DNA from: Deltaproteobacteria bacterium
Lineage (GTDB): Bacteria > Myxococcota_A > Polyangia > DRWM01 > JAAZOP01
Length of the DNA: 64,000 nt
Assembly (NCBI GenBank): GCA_016218765.1
Contig: JACRCZ010000091.1
Location: forward strand, 35,352-99,351
Reading direction: 5' to 3'
Shown piece by piece: positions 46,336 through 55,428 of this stretch. The notes under the pieces were generated by a model, which searched no databases, was not told the origin of the DNA, and worked only from the letters and a program-made list of their open reading frames with translations. Each line of letters opens with the position of its first letter. The stretch's first letter is position 1. A program made the translations under genes and the position numbers.

Positions 46336-47639
46336 GCTCCCCCTCCCGGCCTTCCGCCATCGATCGCGCGGCGCACCGCGGCGGACAGGGCGCCGAGGTC
46401 GAGGGGCTTGGGGACGATCTCGGCGCCGAGGTCGACGGGCGGGACGAAGTCGCGCCCGGCAAAACCCGTCATGAGCAGCGCGGGCAGCCCGGGATTCCGC
46501 TCGCGCACGCGGCGGAGCGTCGCCAGTCCGCCCATTCCGGGCATCACGATGTCGAGGAGCAGGAGGTCGATCGGCTGGTCGCCGCGCGCGATGAGCGCCA
46601 GCGCGCCGGGCCCCGAATCGGCCGTGAGCACGCGGTACCCGATCGCCGCCAGCATGCGCTCGGTGGCGCGCAGCACGTCCGCGTCGTCGTCGACCACCAG
46701 CACCGCCTCGCCCCGCCCCCGCACGACCTCGCGCGGAACCGCGAAGTCCCGGGGCACCGTCGCGGCCGCCGCGATCTCCGCCGCCGGAAGATGGACGATG
46801 AACTCGCAACCGCCCGACGCGACCGGGCGGACGTCGACCCGGCCGCCGCAGGCGTCCACGGCGTCCCGGACGGCGGACAGGCCGAGTCCCGCGGCGTCGC
46901 CCGGCGGACGGGTCGTGAAGAACGGCTCGAACGCACGCGCCGCCGTCGCCGCGTCCATGCCGCACCCGCCGTCGCGCACCGCAATCCGCACGTAGCGGCC
47001 CGGCCGGGCGCCGGGGGACGGCGGCGCCGACGCGCCGCCGTACGACACGTCCTCGACCACGATGGACAGCTCGCCGCCGTCGGGCATGGCGTCGCGGGCG
47101 TTGATCCCGAGGTCGACCAGTGCGGCTTCCAGGCGACCGGCGTCGCCGCGAACGGGGGGCAGCCCGTCGGGGACGCGGACCTCGAGCCGGATGTTGCGCG
47201 GCAAGCCGCGACGCAGCAGCTCGACGGCCGCGCCGACGATCGCCGCCGGGTCGCCGGGCGCCGTCCCCGCCCGCCGTTCCGCGGCGTAGAGAAGCACCCT
47301 TCGGGCCACCTCGGCAGCCCGCACCGCGGCTTCCTGCGCGGCCTCCAGCGGTCCGCGGAAGGAGGATTCGGGAGGCAGCTCGATGGCGAACACGTCCAGC
47401 GCCCCGATCACCACCGTGAGCAGGTTGTTCAGCTCGTGTGCGATGCCGCCGGCGAGACGGCCGACCGTCTCCGCCCGGCGGTTCCGCAGCAGCGCGGCCA
47501 GCGCGCCGCGCATCGCCTCGCTCCCCGCCACGGCGTGGCCCGCCTTCCGGGTCGCGCGCCCCGCCGCGCGCGCACCGCGCCCCGCGGAATCCCGCTTCGC
47601 ACGCGCCGCCGGCGCGGACCTCGGAGCTTTCCGGACCAT
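46314..47639 (-). CDS. Hybrid histidine kinase without sensor domain
   Basis: 441 residues. A basic tail (about 1-40, Arg/Ala/Lys-rich) is followed by the dimerisation/phosphoacceptor helix with H68 in GGIAHELNNLL. The ATPase domain has the N-box LGINARDAM (N180), G boxes DGGCGM and GLGLS, and FEPFFTT. The C-terminal receiver domain (about 312-430) has the DDD acidic pocket, phospho-acceptor D363 in LLDIVMPGMGG and K423-type PKPLDLG. No membrane segment or PAS domain is present, so it is probably cytoplasmic and takes input from a partner. The start at 47639 is the only ATG before the repeat tract. Confidence 0.85.
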   Translation of the reverse strand: MVRKAPRSAPAARAKRDSAGRGARAAGRATRKAGHAVAGSEAMRGALAALLRNRRAETVGRLAGGIAHELNNLLTVVIGALDVFAIELPPESSFRGPLEAAQEAAVRAAEVARRVLLYAAERRAGTAPGDPAAIVGAAVELLRRGLPRNIRLEVRVPDGLPPVRGDAGRLEAALVDLGINARDAMPDGGELSIVVEDVSYGGASAPPSPGARPGRYVRIAVRDGGCGMDAATAARAFEPFFTTRPPGDAAGLGLSAVRDAVDACGGRVDVRPVASGGCEFIVHLPAAEIAAAATVPRDFAVPREVVRGRGEAVLVVDDDADVLRATERMLAAIGYRVLTADSGPGALALIARGDQPIDLLLLDIVMPGMGGLATLRRVRERNPGLPALLMTGFAGRDFVPPVDLGAEIVPKPLDLGALSAAVRRAIDGGRPGGGAQGAGKI

Positions 47640-47724
47640 CGCCGCGGATGATACCGCGAAGTGGACAGGGACGGCAACGGGCGCTACCACCAGACGCACC
47701 TCTGCGTCTCTGCGACTGCGCAAG

Positions 47725-47820
47725 CCTGCCCTGAGCGAAGCTGAAGGGCCTGCCCTGAGCGAAGCTGAAGGGCCTGCCCTGAGCGAAGCTGAAGGGCCTG
47801 CCCTGAGCGAAGCTGAAGTG
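47725..47820. repeat. Four tandem 24-bp repeats
   Basis: Four almost identical copies of CCTGCCCTGAGCGAAGCTGA plus AGGG lie head to tail between the histidine kinase and malic enzyme genes. The unit shares the CTGAGCGAAG core (reverse complement CTTCGCTCAG) with the palindrome loop at 40791-40846. Confidence 0.9.
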
Positions 47821-47854
47821 GTTCCTGTTGGAGGGGTGTACCCCGCGGGCCGGG

Positions 47855-49339
47855 CTACGAGTTGCCCGGCGGGCGGCGGATGACGCCCTTCTCCTGGAGA
47901 ACCTGGACCTGCTTGCGGGCGCGGCGGATGATCGTCGCCGCCTCGGCGAACAACGTGTCGTGGTCCGCCTTGCGGCGCGCGATGCCCTGCTCGATCGCCT
48001 TGAGGCCCACCGCCACGGCCTCGCGCGGGAACACCTCCCAATCATCCATCGTCGGGATGAGGTGCTCCTCGTCCATGCCCTTGTCGGCCTGCGTCCGCGC
48101 CAGCTCCTCGGCCGCCGCGATGCACATCTCGTCGGTGATCGTCGTGGCCATGACGTCGAGCGTGCCGCGGAAGATGCCGGGGAACCCGAGCGAGTTGTTG
48201 ACCTGGTTGGGAAAGTCGGAGCGGCCCGTGGCGACGATGCGCGCCCCGGCGTCCTTCGCCTCCCACGGCCAGATCTCCGGGATGGGGTTGGCGCAGGCGA
48301 AGAGGATCGCGTCCTTCGCCATCTTCCGCACCCACTCGGGCTTGATCTTGCCGGGACCGGGCGAGGACAGCGCGACGCAGACGTCCGCGCCCTCCATGGC
48401 CTCGGCGGCGCCGCCCGAGCGCTGTTCGCCGTTGGTGATGTTGGCGAAATGCCACTTGACGGGCTCGAGCTCGCGCACGTCGGTGCGCGACTTGTTGAGG
48501 ATGCCCTTGGTGTCGACGAGGCAGATCTTGAGCGGGTCGGCGCCGGCGGCGATCATCATGCGGCAGATGTTGATGTTGGAGGCGCCGGCGCCGATGAGCG
48601 CGATGCGCACCTGGTCGCGCTTCTTGCCGACGATCTTCTGCGCGTTGATCCAGCCGGCGATCGTGACCGCGGCCGTCCCCTGCTGGTCGTCGTGCCAGAT
48701 CGGGATGCGCGCCTCGCGACGCAGACGGTCGAGGATCTCGAAGCACTTGGGCTTCTCGATGTCCTCGAGGTTCACGCCGTTGAACGACGGCTGGAGCCAC
48801 TTCACCGCCGTGACGATCTCGTCGGTGGTGTGGCAGTCCAGGCACAGCGGGACGGCGTCGACGCCGCCGAGGTACTTGAACAGCAGCGCCTTGCCCTCCA
48901 TCACCGGCATCCCCGCCTCGGGTCCGATGTTGCCGAGCCCCAGGATGCGCGTGCCGTCCGTCACCACCGCGACGGTGTTCCACTTGTTCGTCGCGCGCAG
49001 CACCTTCTCCGGGTTGGCCTGGATGTCCTTGCACGTCGCCGCGACGCCCGGCGTGTACCAGATGGCGAAGTCGTCGAACGAGCGGATGCAGGCCTTGGGC
49101 ACGACCTCCCATACCCCGCGGTAGAACTCGTGGAGGCGCAGCGAATCCTTCGCCGGCTGGTCGGCCTTGCGCAGCAGCTCCTCCACCGTCGGCTTGGGCG
49201 GCGCAGGCCGCGCCCGCGGCTTCGACGCCGCTTTCCGCGCCCGCGGCCTCGACGCCGCCGGTCCCGCGGCCGTACGTGCGCTCCCGGCACCCCGCCCCGC
49301 CTTCTTCCCGCCCACCGCAGGCTTCCGCTTCAAGGCCAT
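47855..49339 (-). CDS. Malic enzyme with histone H1-like N-terminal tail
   Basis: Oxidative decarboxylation of malate to pyruvate with NAD or NADP. In the 494-residue protein, residues 1-48 are Lys/Arg/Ala/Pro-rich ([25 protein letters not shown]). The short-form malic enzyme follows: [16 protein letters not shown], a catalytic-Lys-type region [22 protein letters not shown]-like ([20 protein letters not shown]), DDQQGTAAV metal site and [17 protein letters not shown] Rossmann motif. The basic tail is not part of the enzyme family and may bind nucleic acid or polyphosphate. GGGGGAGGAGGTGG gives a very strong ribosome-binding site. Confidence 0.88.
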   Translation of the reverse strand: [494 protein letters not shown]

Positions 49340-49494
49340 GGCTCCACCTCCTCCCCCACGGCTTCCGCCCCCAAGCCGTCGTCACGCGGCCGGACCGGCC
49401 GCGCCCGGCGACACCCGCGCCCGCTCCCTCGCCCGCCGCCGCGCGCACCGCCCTCCCCGGGCCGTGCGCCGCCCGACACGCCGGACGGCGGTCG

Positions 49495-49626
49495 TCAGGC
49501 CTTCGACGCGGCCGGCTTCTTCCCGCCCTTGGTCGCGGGATGCTTGCGCGCCTGGCGCGCCTTGGCCTTCCGCTGCTCCTTGCGCTGCTTCATCTTCGGC
49601 GAATGCCGGCGATCGTGCCTGCCCAT
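49495..49626 (-). CDS. Small very basic protein (43 residues)
   Basis: An ATG preceded by GAAGAAGGA encodes MGRHDRRHSPKMKQRKEQRK followed by another Lys/Arg-rich half, with 20 or so basic residues in 43. It was found as a short frame inside a longer unsupported one. I recall comparable MGRHD-type peptides in myxobacteria, possibly RNA- or ribosome-associated, but cannot name a family. Its neighbour, the malic enzyme, carries a similar Lys/Arg/Ala tail. Confidence 0.6.
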   Translation of the reverse strand: MGRHDRRHSPKMKQRKEQRKAKARQARKHPATKGGKKPAASKA

Positions 49627-49714
49627 GGTGTGTTCCTTCTTCCCCCCGGGCCGCCGGACCCGTTCCGGCACCCGGCGAGCGCCGTCTTGCCACAGGTGCG
49701 GTCCGGGAGCAAGC

Positions 49715-50812
49715 CTAGGGCAGCTCCGGCACCGTCGGCGACTCGCCGGACTCGTCCTCCGGCGCCGGCTCGCCCTCCCCCTCCGGCTCCTCCGGCCCCG
49801 GCAACGCCTCCGGCGCGATGCCCAGCAGGAACCGGTCCCGGTAGGACACGAAGTCGTCCAACACCACCGAATCGCCGTCGACGTCGCGGTCCCGCAGCAG
49901 CTCCGCCGTCACCTCGACCAGATACCGCGCCAACGCCGGCACGGCCAACGGCAGGTAGCTCCAGTGCCACGGCTCGGGCTGGAATCCCCCCCGCGCCGCG
50001 TCATACACCCGGTACCACCCGTACTCCGCCGCGTGCGCGATCAGCCACCGGTGCGACGGCAGGCAGCTCTCCGGCAGATCCGCCGGCGGATCCTCTCCCG
50101 CCTCTTCCCCCTCTTCCCCCACCTCCCCCTCTCCCCCCTCTCCCCCCTCCCCCCGCACTTCCCGCTCTTCCCGCACTTCCCGCACTTCCCCCCCTTCCCG
50201 CACTTCCCCCAGCTCCAGGAGATAGTCCGCGCAGTGGTCGGAGAACGACTGCGCCATGTCGACGTCGGTACCCCAGTGGTGGCGCGACGTCCCGGGGAAG
50301 GCCGTGTAGGAGAGGATGCGCTGCACCTTCTCCGCCGCCGGCAGCTCGCGGTCGAGCGTCTCCCGCGAGCCGTCGGGGGCGCGCACGGAGTCGCGTCCGC
50401 GGAACTTCGAGTTCCACAGGTAGCGCTGCTGGCTCAAGGTGCGGTGGCCGGATCGGGCCCAGACATTCACGCCGTCGGCGCGAGCGGCGTGCGACATCTC
50501 GTCCAGCGACTCGGTGGCCTCCCGGAGCAGCTTCGCGTCGTTCCAGCGCCCCTCGCGCAGCCGCGGCGACTGCCAGCCGATGAGCTGCAACGGCGTCAGC
50601 TCGGCAATCGCCGAAGGCTCCGCCCGCAACGGATCGAGCAGGCTGCGCAGGACCGGCAGCGGCACCAGGAACGCCGAGCCGAGCATGCGGAGGAGGCCGC
50701 GCCGGCCGGCATCGACACGCGACGCGGGCCGCGCCGGCGAACGCACGACGCCGGGCCGCGGAGCTCGCCTCGGGGCGGCAAGCGGGAGGGGTCTTGGGGA
50801 GGATCTCCGCAT
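49715..50812 (-). CDS. VanY-like D-alanyl-D-alanine carboxypeptidase
   Basis: 365 residues, with a Tat-like start (GRRGLLRMLGSAFLVPLPVL, about 37-56) for export. The zinc site SRHHWGTDVDM (about 173-183) and EPWHWSY (about 281-287) are the VanY/peptidase M15B motifs; YLWNSKFRGRDS is the usual preceding block. Between the two motifs lies an insertion of about 36 residues of Glu/Gly/Arg repeats encoded by a purine-rich tandem repeat (50097-50215). The enzyme should trim the terminal D-Ala of peptidoglycan in the periplasm. The insertion probably forms a loop and may be neutral. Confidence 0.85.
   Translation of the reverse strand: MRRSSPRPLPLAAPRRAPRPGVVRSPARPASRVDAGRRGLLRMLGSAFLVPLPVLRSLLDPLRAEPSAIAELTPLQLIGWQSPRLREGRWNDAKLLREATESLDEMSHAARADGVNVWARSGHRTLSQQRYLWNSKFRGRDSVRAPDGSRETLDRELPAAEKVQRILSYTAFPGTSRHHWGTDVDMAQSFSDHCADYLLELGEVREGGEVREVREEREVRGEGGEGGEGEVGEEGEEAGEDPPADLPESCLPSHRWLIAHAAEYGWYRVYDAARGGFQPEPWHWSYLPLAVPALARYLVEVTAELLRDRDVDGDSVVLDDFVSYRDRFLLGIAPEALPGPEEPEGEGEPAPEDESGESPTVPELP
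50097..50215. repeat. In-frame purine-rich tandem repeat within VanY-like gene
   Basis: On the coding strand degenerate units of GGGAAGTGC, GGGAAGAGC and GGGGGAGAG repeat. They keep the frame and encode EVREVREEREV and GEGGEGE-type sequence. The same GGGAAGTGC unit builds the C-terminal tail of the SCP2-like protein at 56915-57020. Confidence 0.85.
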
Positions 50813-50866
50813 CGGTCGCGCCCTTCGACGAGCGTCTCCGTCCCGGGATTCGACGGAAATCGCCGC

Positions 50867-52747
50867 TCAGCCGAAGAAGATCCTCCGCATCTCGGAGCCG
50901 GCCGGGTACTGGTACGAGCCGGCGTTGTAGTAGCCGAAGACCATGACGCCGACGGAAGTCGGGGTCGAGGTGACGTCGTGGCGCCCGTCGGCGATCGGGC
51001 AGTGGTAGGCGCGGTAGCTCAACCCGTCCAGCACGCCGTCGTCGTAGGTGCGGGTGCAGGTGGACGCGACATCGTCGCCGTCGATCGTCGCGGTCGTGCC
51101 CTCGGGGATCGACACCACGGCCCAGTTCTCGGAAAAACCTTCGCCCGTGGCGAAGATGTACGTGTTGCGCCGCTGTTCCACGGGCGGGATGTAGACCATG
51201 TCCGCGTCCCCGCCCGCCGACGGCCGCCAGTCGTAGCACTGGTCGCGCGCCGGGATGAACTGCACGACGTGGACCGGGTACGGATCGGTCGTGACCACGA
51301 AACCCTGCCGGCTGTCGAACTCGCGGTACTGCCCGGCGTCCAGCCAGAAGTCGCCCAGGTCGCCCTCCGTGAGCGACGTCGTCACGTGCGTCCCGTCGCG
51401 CACGGCGAAGATGCGGTACGTGTCGTACTCCAGCCACACGGAGGGATTGCTCGTGCGGGGCGGCGAGCGGGAGACGACGAAGTTCATGCCCATCGAGCTG
51501 GTGGGCGGCACCTGCGCTTCCATGTGCTCGGCGCAGCAGGACTCGGTCGAGCCGTCGGGCAGGGTCCGGTTGCCCACGACGGCCAGGTCGACGCTCATCA
51601 GCACGGCCACCGGCCCGGTGGCTCGGACGGTCGTCCCGGTCAGGTCGGGCAGCGGATCGGTCAAGCGCAGCATCGCCTGGTTCTCGAGGTTGAGCACGTC
51701 GAACTGATCCAGCGTGAACTCGGCCGAGTCGCCGGCCGCAATCGCCGGCACCGCCAGGATCCCCGCGCCGGGCTGCCCGACACCCTCGAAGATGTCGTAG
51801 GTCGGCGTCACCGTGACCGTCGTGCCGTCCGCGACGCCGATGATCGTCACCGCGTCGCGGTTGGGGAAGGGCATCAGCCCGGCGATGACCATCGGGTTGG
51901 CCGGCGGCCAGATGACGCCGTAGTAGTCGTTGTCCAGCGCGGTGGTCGGCAGGAGCACGGCGGCGGCGTTGGAGAACGCCTGCTCGATCGGGTTGAACTG
52001 GTAGGCCACCACCGGGATGCTGCTCGCGACCCGGTAGACCCTTCGCGACAGCCCGCTCTGCGGGTCGTCGTCACGACCCTCGGCGTTGTCCCCGTCGACG
52101 TCCCAGCGCGGCAGGCGGAAGATCCACAGGTCGCCGGGGTCCAGCGTCGCGCGGTCGACCTCCAGCAGGTCGTGCGGGTCGCCCGGCAGCCCCAGGTCCT
52201 TGTCGATCACCACCTCGGCCTGGTACGTGTCCGACAGATTGGCGACCACGACCGCGAACTGCGCGGCCGCGGCGAAGTCGACCGAGTTCTCCGCGTTGTC
52301 CAGGTCCACCGCCCAGTACTCGCACCCGATGTTCGAGCGCTCCGCGGCGGCGCGGGCGCACGGGTTGATGCAGACGCCGCTCGCCGGATCGCACGTCTCG
52401 CCCGCCGCGCGATCGCACGTGCTGCCGTAGACCCACGACCCGCCGTCCTCGGCGCAGACCATCACGTCGTCGCCCTCGCAGCGCGTCATGTCCGGATGGC
52501 ACAGCACGCACCCCAGGCCGAACTCGCACACCTGGCCCAGCTCGGCGCAGGGCACGCCCCCACCCCAATGGCCGCCCGAACACACCTCGCCCACGGAATC
52601 GCCCACGCACCGGTGCGCACCCTCGGTGCACTCGGCCTCCCCGCCGTAGTCCCGCCCGTCGGGCACCCCCGCATCGTCCGGCTCGCCACAACCCCCGAGC
52701 ACCCCCGCGAGCAGGACAGCCAGGCCCATCGTTCGTCGCGTGTGCAC
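50867..52747 (-). CDS. IgGFc-binding-like lipoprotein, paralogue 1
   Basis: 626 residues from a GTG preceded by CTGGAGGTGG. A lipobox (GVLGGC) and an N-terminal cysteine-rich part (about 25-135; CTEGAHRCVGDSVGEVCSGG, LCHPDMTRCEGD, CDPASGVCINPC) precede a 480-residue domain. That domain resembles IgGFc-binding N-terminal and related surface proteins (NIGCEYWAVDLDNAEN, AVVVANLSDTYQAEV, PVVAYQFNPIEQAFSNAAAVLLP, GFSENWAVVSIPEG). The end, GSEMRRIFFG, is identical to that of the next paralogue. It is probably a surface-anchored binding protein. Confidence 0.82.
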   Translation of the reverse strand: MHTRRTMGLAVLLAGVLGGCGEPDDAGVPDGRDYGGEAECTEGAHRCVGDSVGEVCSGGHWGGGVPCAELGQVCEFGLGCVLCHPDMTRCEGDDVMVCAEDGGSWVYGSTCDRAAGETCDPASGVCINPCARAAAERSNIGCEYWAVDLDNAENSVDFAAAAQFAVVVANLSDTYQAEVVIDKDLGLPGDPHDLLEVDRATLDPGDLWIFRLPRWDVDGDNAEGRDDDPQSGLSRRVYRVASSIPVVAYQFNPIEQAFSNAAAVLLPTTALDNDYYGVIWPPANPMVIAGLMPFPNRDAVTIIGVADGTTVTVTPTYDIFEGVGQPGAGILAVPAIAAGDSAEFTLDQFDVLNLENQAMLRLTDPLPDLTGTTVRATGPVAVLMSVDLAVVGNRTLPDGSTESCCAEHMEAQVPPTSSMGMNFVVSRSPPRTSNPSVWLEYDTYRIFAVRDGTHVTTSLTEGDLGDFWLDAGQYREFDSRQGFVVTTDPYPVHVVQFIPARDQCYDWRPSAGGDADMVYIPPVEQRRNTYIFATGEGFSENWAVVSIPEGTTATIDGDDVASTCTRTYDDGVLDGLSYRAYHCPIADGRHDVTSTPTSVGVMVFGYYNAGSYQYPAGSEMRRIFFG

Positions 52748-52838
52748 GTTCCACCTCCAGACGCCGGGAGAATACCCTTCGCGCGACGGTGCGGCAAACC
52801 CCTGCAGCTGCTGCGGACGACCCCTCGCAGGTGCGGGT

Positions 52839-54746
52839 TCAGCCGAAGAAGATCCTCCGCATCTCCGACCCGGCGGGGTACTGGTAGGAGCCGACCGCGT
52901 AGTAGCCGAAGACCATCACGCCGACCACGCCGCCGGTCGAGGTCACGTCGTGGCGGCCGTCCTCGATCGGGCAGTGGTAGGCGCGGTAGGTCACGCCGTC
53001 CAGGTCGCCGTCGGTGTAGGAGGGACGGCAATCGGTCTCCACGTCCCGGCCGTCGATCGTCGCGGTGACGCCTTCCGGAATCGAGACCACGGCCCAGTTC
53101 TCCGAGAAACCCTCGCCCGTCGCGAAAATGTACGTGTTGCGCCGCTGCTCCACCGGCGGGATGTAGACCATGTCCGAGTCGCCGCCCGCGGTCGCACGCC
53201 ACTCGTAGCACTGCTCCTGCGACACGATGTACTGCGCCACGATGACGGGCGTCGGCTCCGAGTGCACCACGAACCCCTCCCGAGACTTGAACTGCAGCCA
53301 CTCGCCCGCGTCCAGGGTGAAATCGCGCGCCTCGTCCGCCGTCGTCGTCACGTGCGTGCCGTCCCGCACGGCGAGGATGCGGTAGTAGTCGTACTCCACC
53401 CAGTAGATGGAATCGGAGCTGCGGATCGGCGACCGCGACACCACGAAGTTCTGGCCCAGCGCGCTCGTCGGCGGCACCTGCTGCTCCATGTGCTCCGCAC
53501 AGCAGTTGTCCGGATCCTCCGGCGTGGGATCCCCGGGCAGCACCTCGTTGCCGACGACCGCCAGGTCGATCCCGAAGAACACCGCCACCGGGAGGCTCGA
53601 GCGCACCGTCGTGCCGGTCAGGTCGGGGACCCCCGCCCCGAGGCTCCGCACCAGGACGGTCTCCAGGTTCAGCACGTCGAAACGGTCGAGCGTGAATACC
53701 GCCTCCGTGCCGGCCGGGATCGTCGGTTCCCCCGCCGGAACGCCGTCCACCGGCAGGATGCCGGCCTCGAGCTGCCCGACCCCCGCCATGATGTCGTACG
53801 TCGGCACGACCGTCACCTCGGTCCCGTCCTCGACCCCCACGATCGTCACGTAGTCGCGGTTGCCGTCGCTGATCCCCGCCAGGCGGATCGGCGCGCTGGG
53901 ATCCCACAGCACCCCGTAGTACTCCGTGTCCAGCGCCGTCGTCGGCAACAGCACGGAGGCGGCGTTGGAATAGACCTGATCCAGCGTATTGAACTGGTAC
54001 GCCACGACCGGCGTCGTGCTCGTCACGTGGTACACCCGCCGCGACAAGGTCGTCTGCGGATCCGTGTCGCGATGCTCGGGCGCCTCGCCGTCCACGTCCC
54101 AGCGCGGCAGGCGGAAGATCCACAGGTCGCCGGGGTCGAGCGTCGCGCGCTCGACCTCCTCGAGCTCGTGCGACTCGCCGGGCATCGCCAGATCCCGATC
54201 GATCACCACCTCCGACTGGTATGTGTCCGACAGGTTCGCGACCACGACGGCGAACTGCGCCGCCGCCGCCCAGTCCATGTTGTTCTCCGCGTTGTCCAGG
54301 TCCACCGCCCAGTACTCGCACCCGATGTTGGAACGCGCGGACGCCGCCCGCGCGCAGAGGTTGATGCACACCCCGCTGACGGGATCGCACGTCTCGCCGG
54401 CCGCGCGGTCGCACGTGCTGCCGTAGACCCACGACCCGCCGTCCTCGGCACAGACCATCACGTCGTCGCCCTCGCAGCGCGTCATGTCCGGATGGCACAG
54501 CACGCATCCGAAATCACGCTCGCACACCTGGCCGCGCTCCGCACACGGCACCCCGCCCCCCCAATGCCCGCCCGAGCAGACCTCCGCCACCGAATCGCCG
54601 ACGCAGCGGTGCTCCCCGTCGGTACACTCCGCATCCCCGCCGTAGTCCCGCCCGTCGCGCCCGTCCGCCTCGTCCGACTCCGACCCGCACCCCGCCGCCG
54701 CACCGGCAAGCAGCATCGCCGCCCAGGCCCATCGTCGCACGTCCAT
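52839..54746 (-). CDS. IgGFc-binding-like lipoprotein, paralogue 2
   Basis: 635 residues and colinear with the gene downstream: lipobox (GAAAGC), the same cysteine-rich module, and the same large domain, with long identical stretches (GGHWGGGVPCAE, DMTRCEGDDVMVCAEDGG, VYIPPVEQRRNTYIFATGEG). Divergence is concentrated in loops around 300-400. The ATG at 54746 follows GACGGGAGGTGCGGC. The tandem arrangement shows a local duplication of an entire gene, with a 91-base gap. Confidence 0.82.
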   Translation of the reverse strand: MDVRRWAWAAMLLAGAAAGCGSESDEADGRDGRDYGGDAECTDGEHRCVGDSVAEVCSGGHWGGGVPCAERGQVCERDFGCVLCHPDMTRCEGDDVMVCAEDGGSWVYGSTCDRAAGETCDPVSGVCINLCARAASARSNIGCEYWAVDLDNAENNMDWAAAAQFAVVVANLSDTYQSEVVIDRDLAMPGESHELEEVERATLDPGDLWIFRLPRWDVDGEAPEHRDTDPQTTLSRRVYHVTSTTPVVAYQFNTLDQVYSNAASVLLPTTALDTEYYGVLWDPSAPIRLAGISDGNRDYVTIVGVEDGTEVTVVPTYDIMAGVGQLEAGILPVDGVPAGEPTIPAGTEAVFTLDRFDVLNLETVLVRSLGAGVPDLTGTTVRSSLPVAVFFGIDLAVVGNEVLPGDPTPEDPDNCCAEHMEQQVPPTSALGQNFVVSRSPIRSSDSIYWVEYDYYRILAVRDGTHVTTTADEARDFTLDAGEWLQFKSREGFVVHSEPTPVIVAQYIVSQEQCYEWRATAGGDSDMVYIPPVEQRRNTYIFATGEGFSENWAVVSIPEGVTATIDGRDVETDCRPSYTDGDLDGVTYRAYHCPIEDGRHDVTSTGGVVGVMVFGYYAVGSYQYPAGSEMRRIFFG

Positions 54747-54822
54747 GCCGCACCTCCCGTCCCCCGGGGAGAGTACCTTGCCGGCGATGGGGCGGCAAAC
54801 CGGTGGCCGCAACCGCCGGACG

Positions 54823-55131
54823 CTACTCCTGCCGGACCTTCCAGTACCCCGGCCGACGATGCAGATGGGCCACGGCAAGGACGATGATCCGCTGCCCGCG
54901 TACCCGGTAGGCAATCCCGTACGGAAAACGCGCAAGAAGGAACCGCCTCGCCCCGAGCTCCGGGCGCGCTCCCGGCCAGACCGGCCAGCGGTAGGGCGCC
55001 TCGGCGATCACCGCAAGCCCGCGGTCGAGCTCGCCGAGGAACGCCGCACCCAACGCCGGTTCGCGCTCCTCGTACCACGAAACCGCCGCCGAGACCTCGG
55101 CGGCGGCTCCGGCGTGAAGGACGACTTGCAC
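54823..55131 (-). CDS. ParE/RelE-family toxin
   Basis: 102 residues from a GTG. AAEVSAAVSWYEEREPALGAAF, the central RRFLLARFPYGIAYRV strand pair and the C-terminal VAHLHRRPGYW are characteristic of ParE-like toxins, which inhibit gyrase or, in RelE types, cut mRNA on the ribosome. The start is one base after the antitoxin stop, so the pair is one operon. Confidence 0.85.
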   Translation of the reverse strand: MQVVLHAGAAAEVSAAVSWYEEREPALGAAFLGELDRGLAVIAEAPYRWPVWPGARPELGARRFLLARFPYGIAYRVRGQRIIVLAVAHLHRRPGYWKVRQE

Positions 55132-55132
55132 G

Positions 55133-55366
55133 TCAACGGGGCGTCAGCCGGGCGAGAAGCCGCCGGCGAAGATCTTCCCACGGCTCGAGGGCCCCGGTGC
55201 CGCAGTCGACCTCCGCTGACCGGGCCTCGATCTCCGACACCCACCGCTCCGCTGCGTCTTCGTCGGCCGGTTCGTCGAGGCTCGCCAACAGTTCCTTCGC
55301 CAACCGTGCACGGTCGGCCGCCGGCAAGGCCAGCGATTCTTCGAGGACCTGATGGGCATCGCGCAT
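55133..55366 (-). CDS. Antitoxin of ParE-type module (addiction module component)
   Basis: 77 residues: VLEESLALPAADRARLAKELLASLDEP, then an AAERWVSEIEARSAEV helix. This is the pattern of small addiction-module antitoxins paired with ParE toxins. It precedes the toxin gene by one base. ATG 55366 is used; no strong ribosome-binding site is seen. Confidence 0.8.
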   Translation of the reverse strand: MRDAHQVLEESLALPAADRARLAKELLASLDEPADEDAAERWVSEIEARSAEVDCGTGALEPWEDLRRRLLARLTPR

Positions 55367-55428
55367 GATCGTACCATAGGACGCCGCGGTCGGTCCGGCA
55401 ACCGCGAATCCACGAGCCCGGGGCGACG

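Noticed and set aside
47725..47820. Possible CRISPR array
   Set aside because: The four 24-bp units are directly adjacent with no spacers and no cas genes are near.
47828..53068. Very long plus-strand open frame (over 1700 codons)
   Set aside because: It is antisense to the malic enzyme, VanY-like and IgGFc-like genes. Its translation is Arg/Ala/Pro/Gly text without domains, as expected from GC-rich antisense frames.
52486..54507. Second minus-strand frame overlapping the IgGFc-like genes
   Set aside because: It runs across both paralogues in a shifted frame and gives Arg/Gly text; the real frames have lipoboxes and shared domains.
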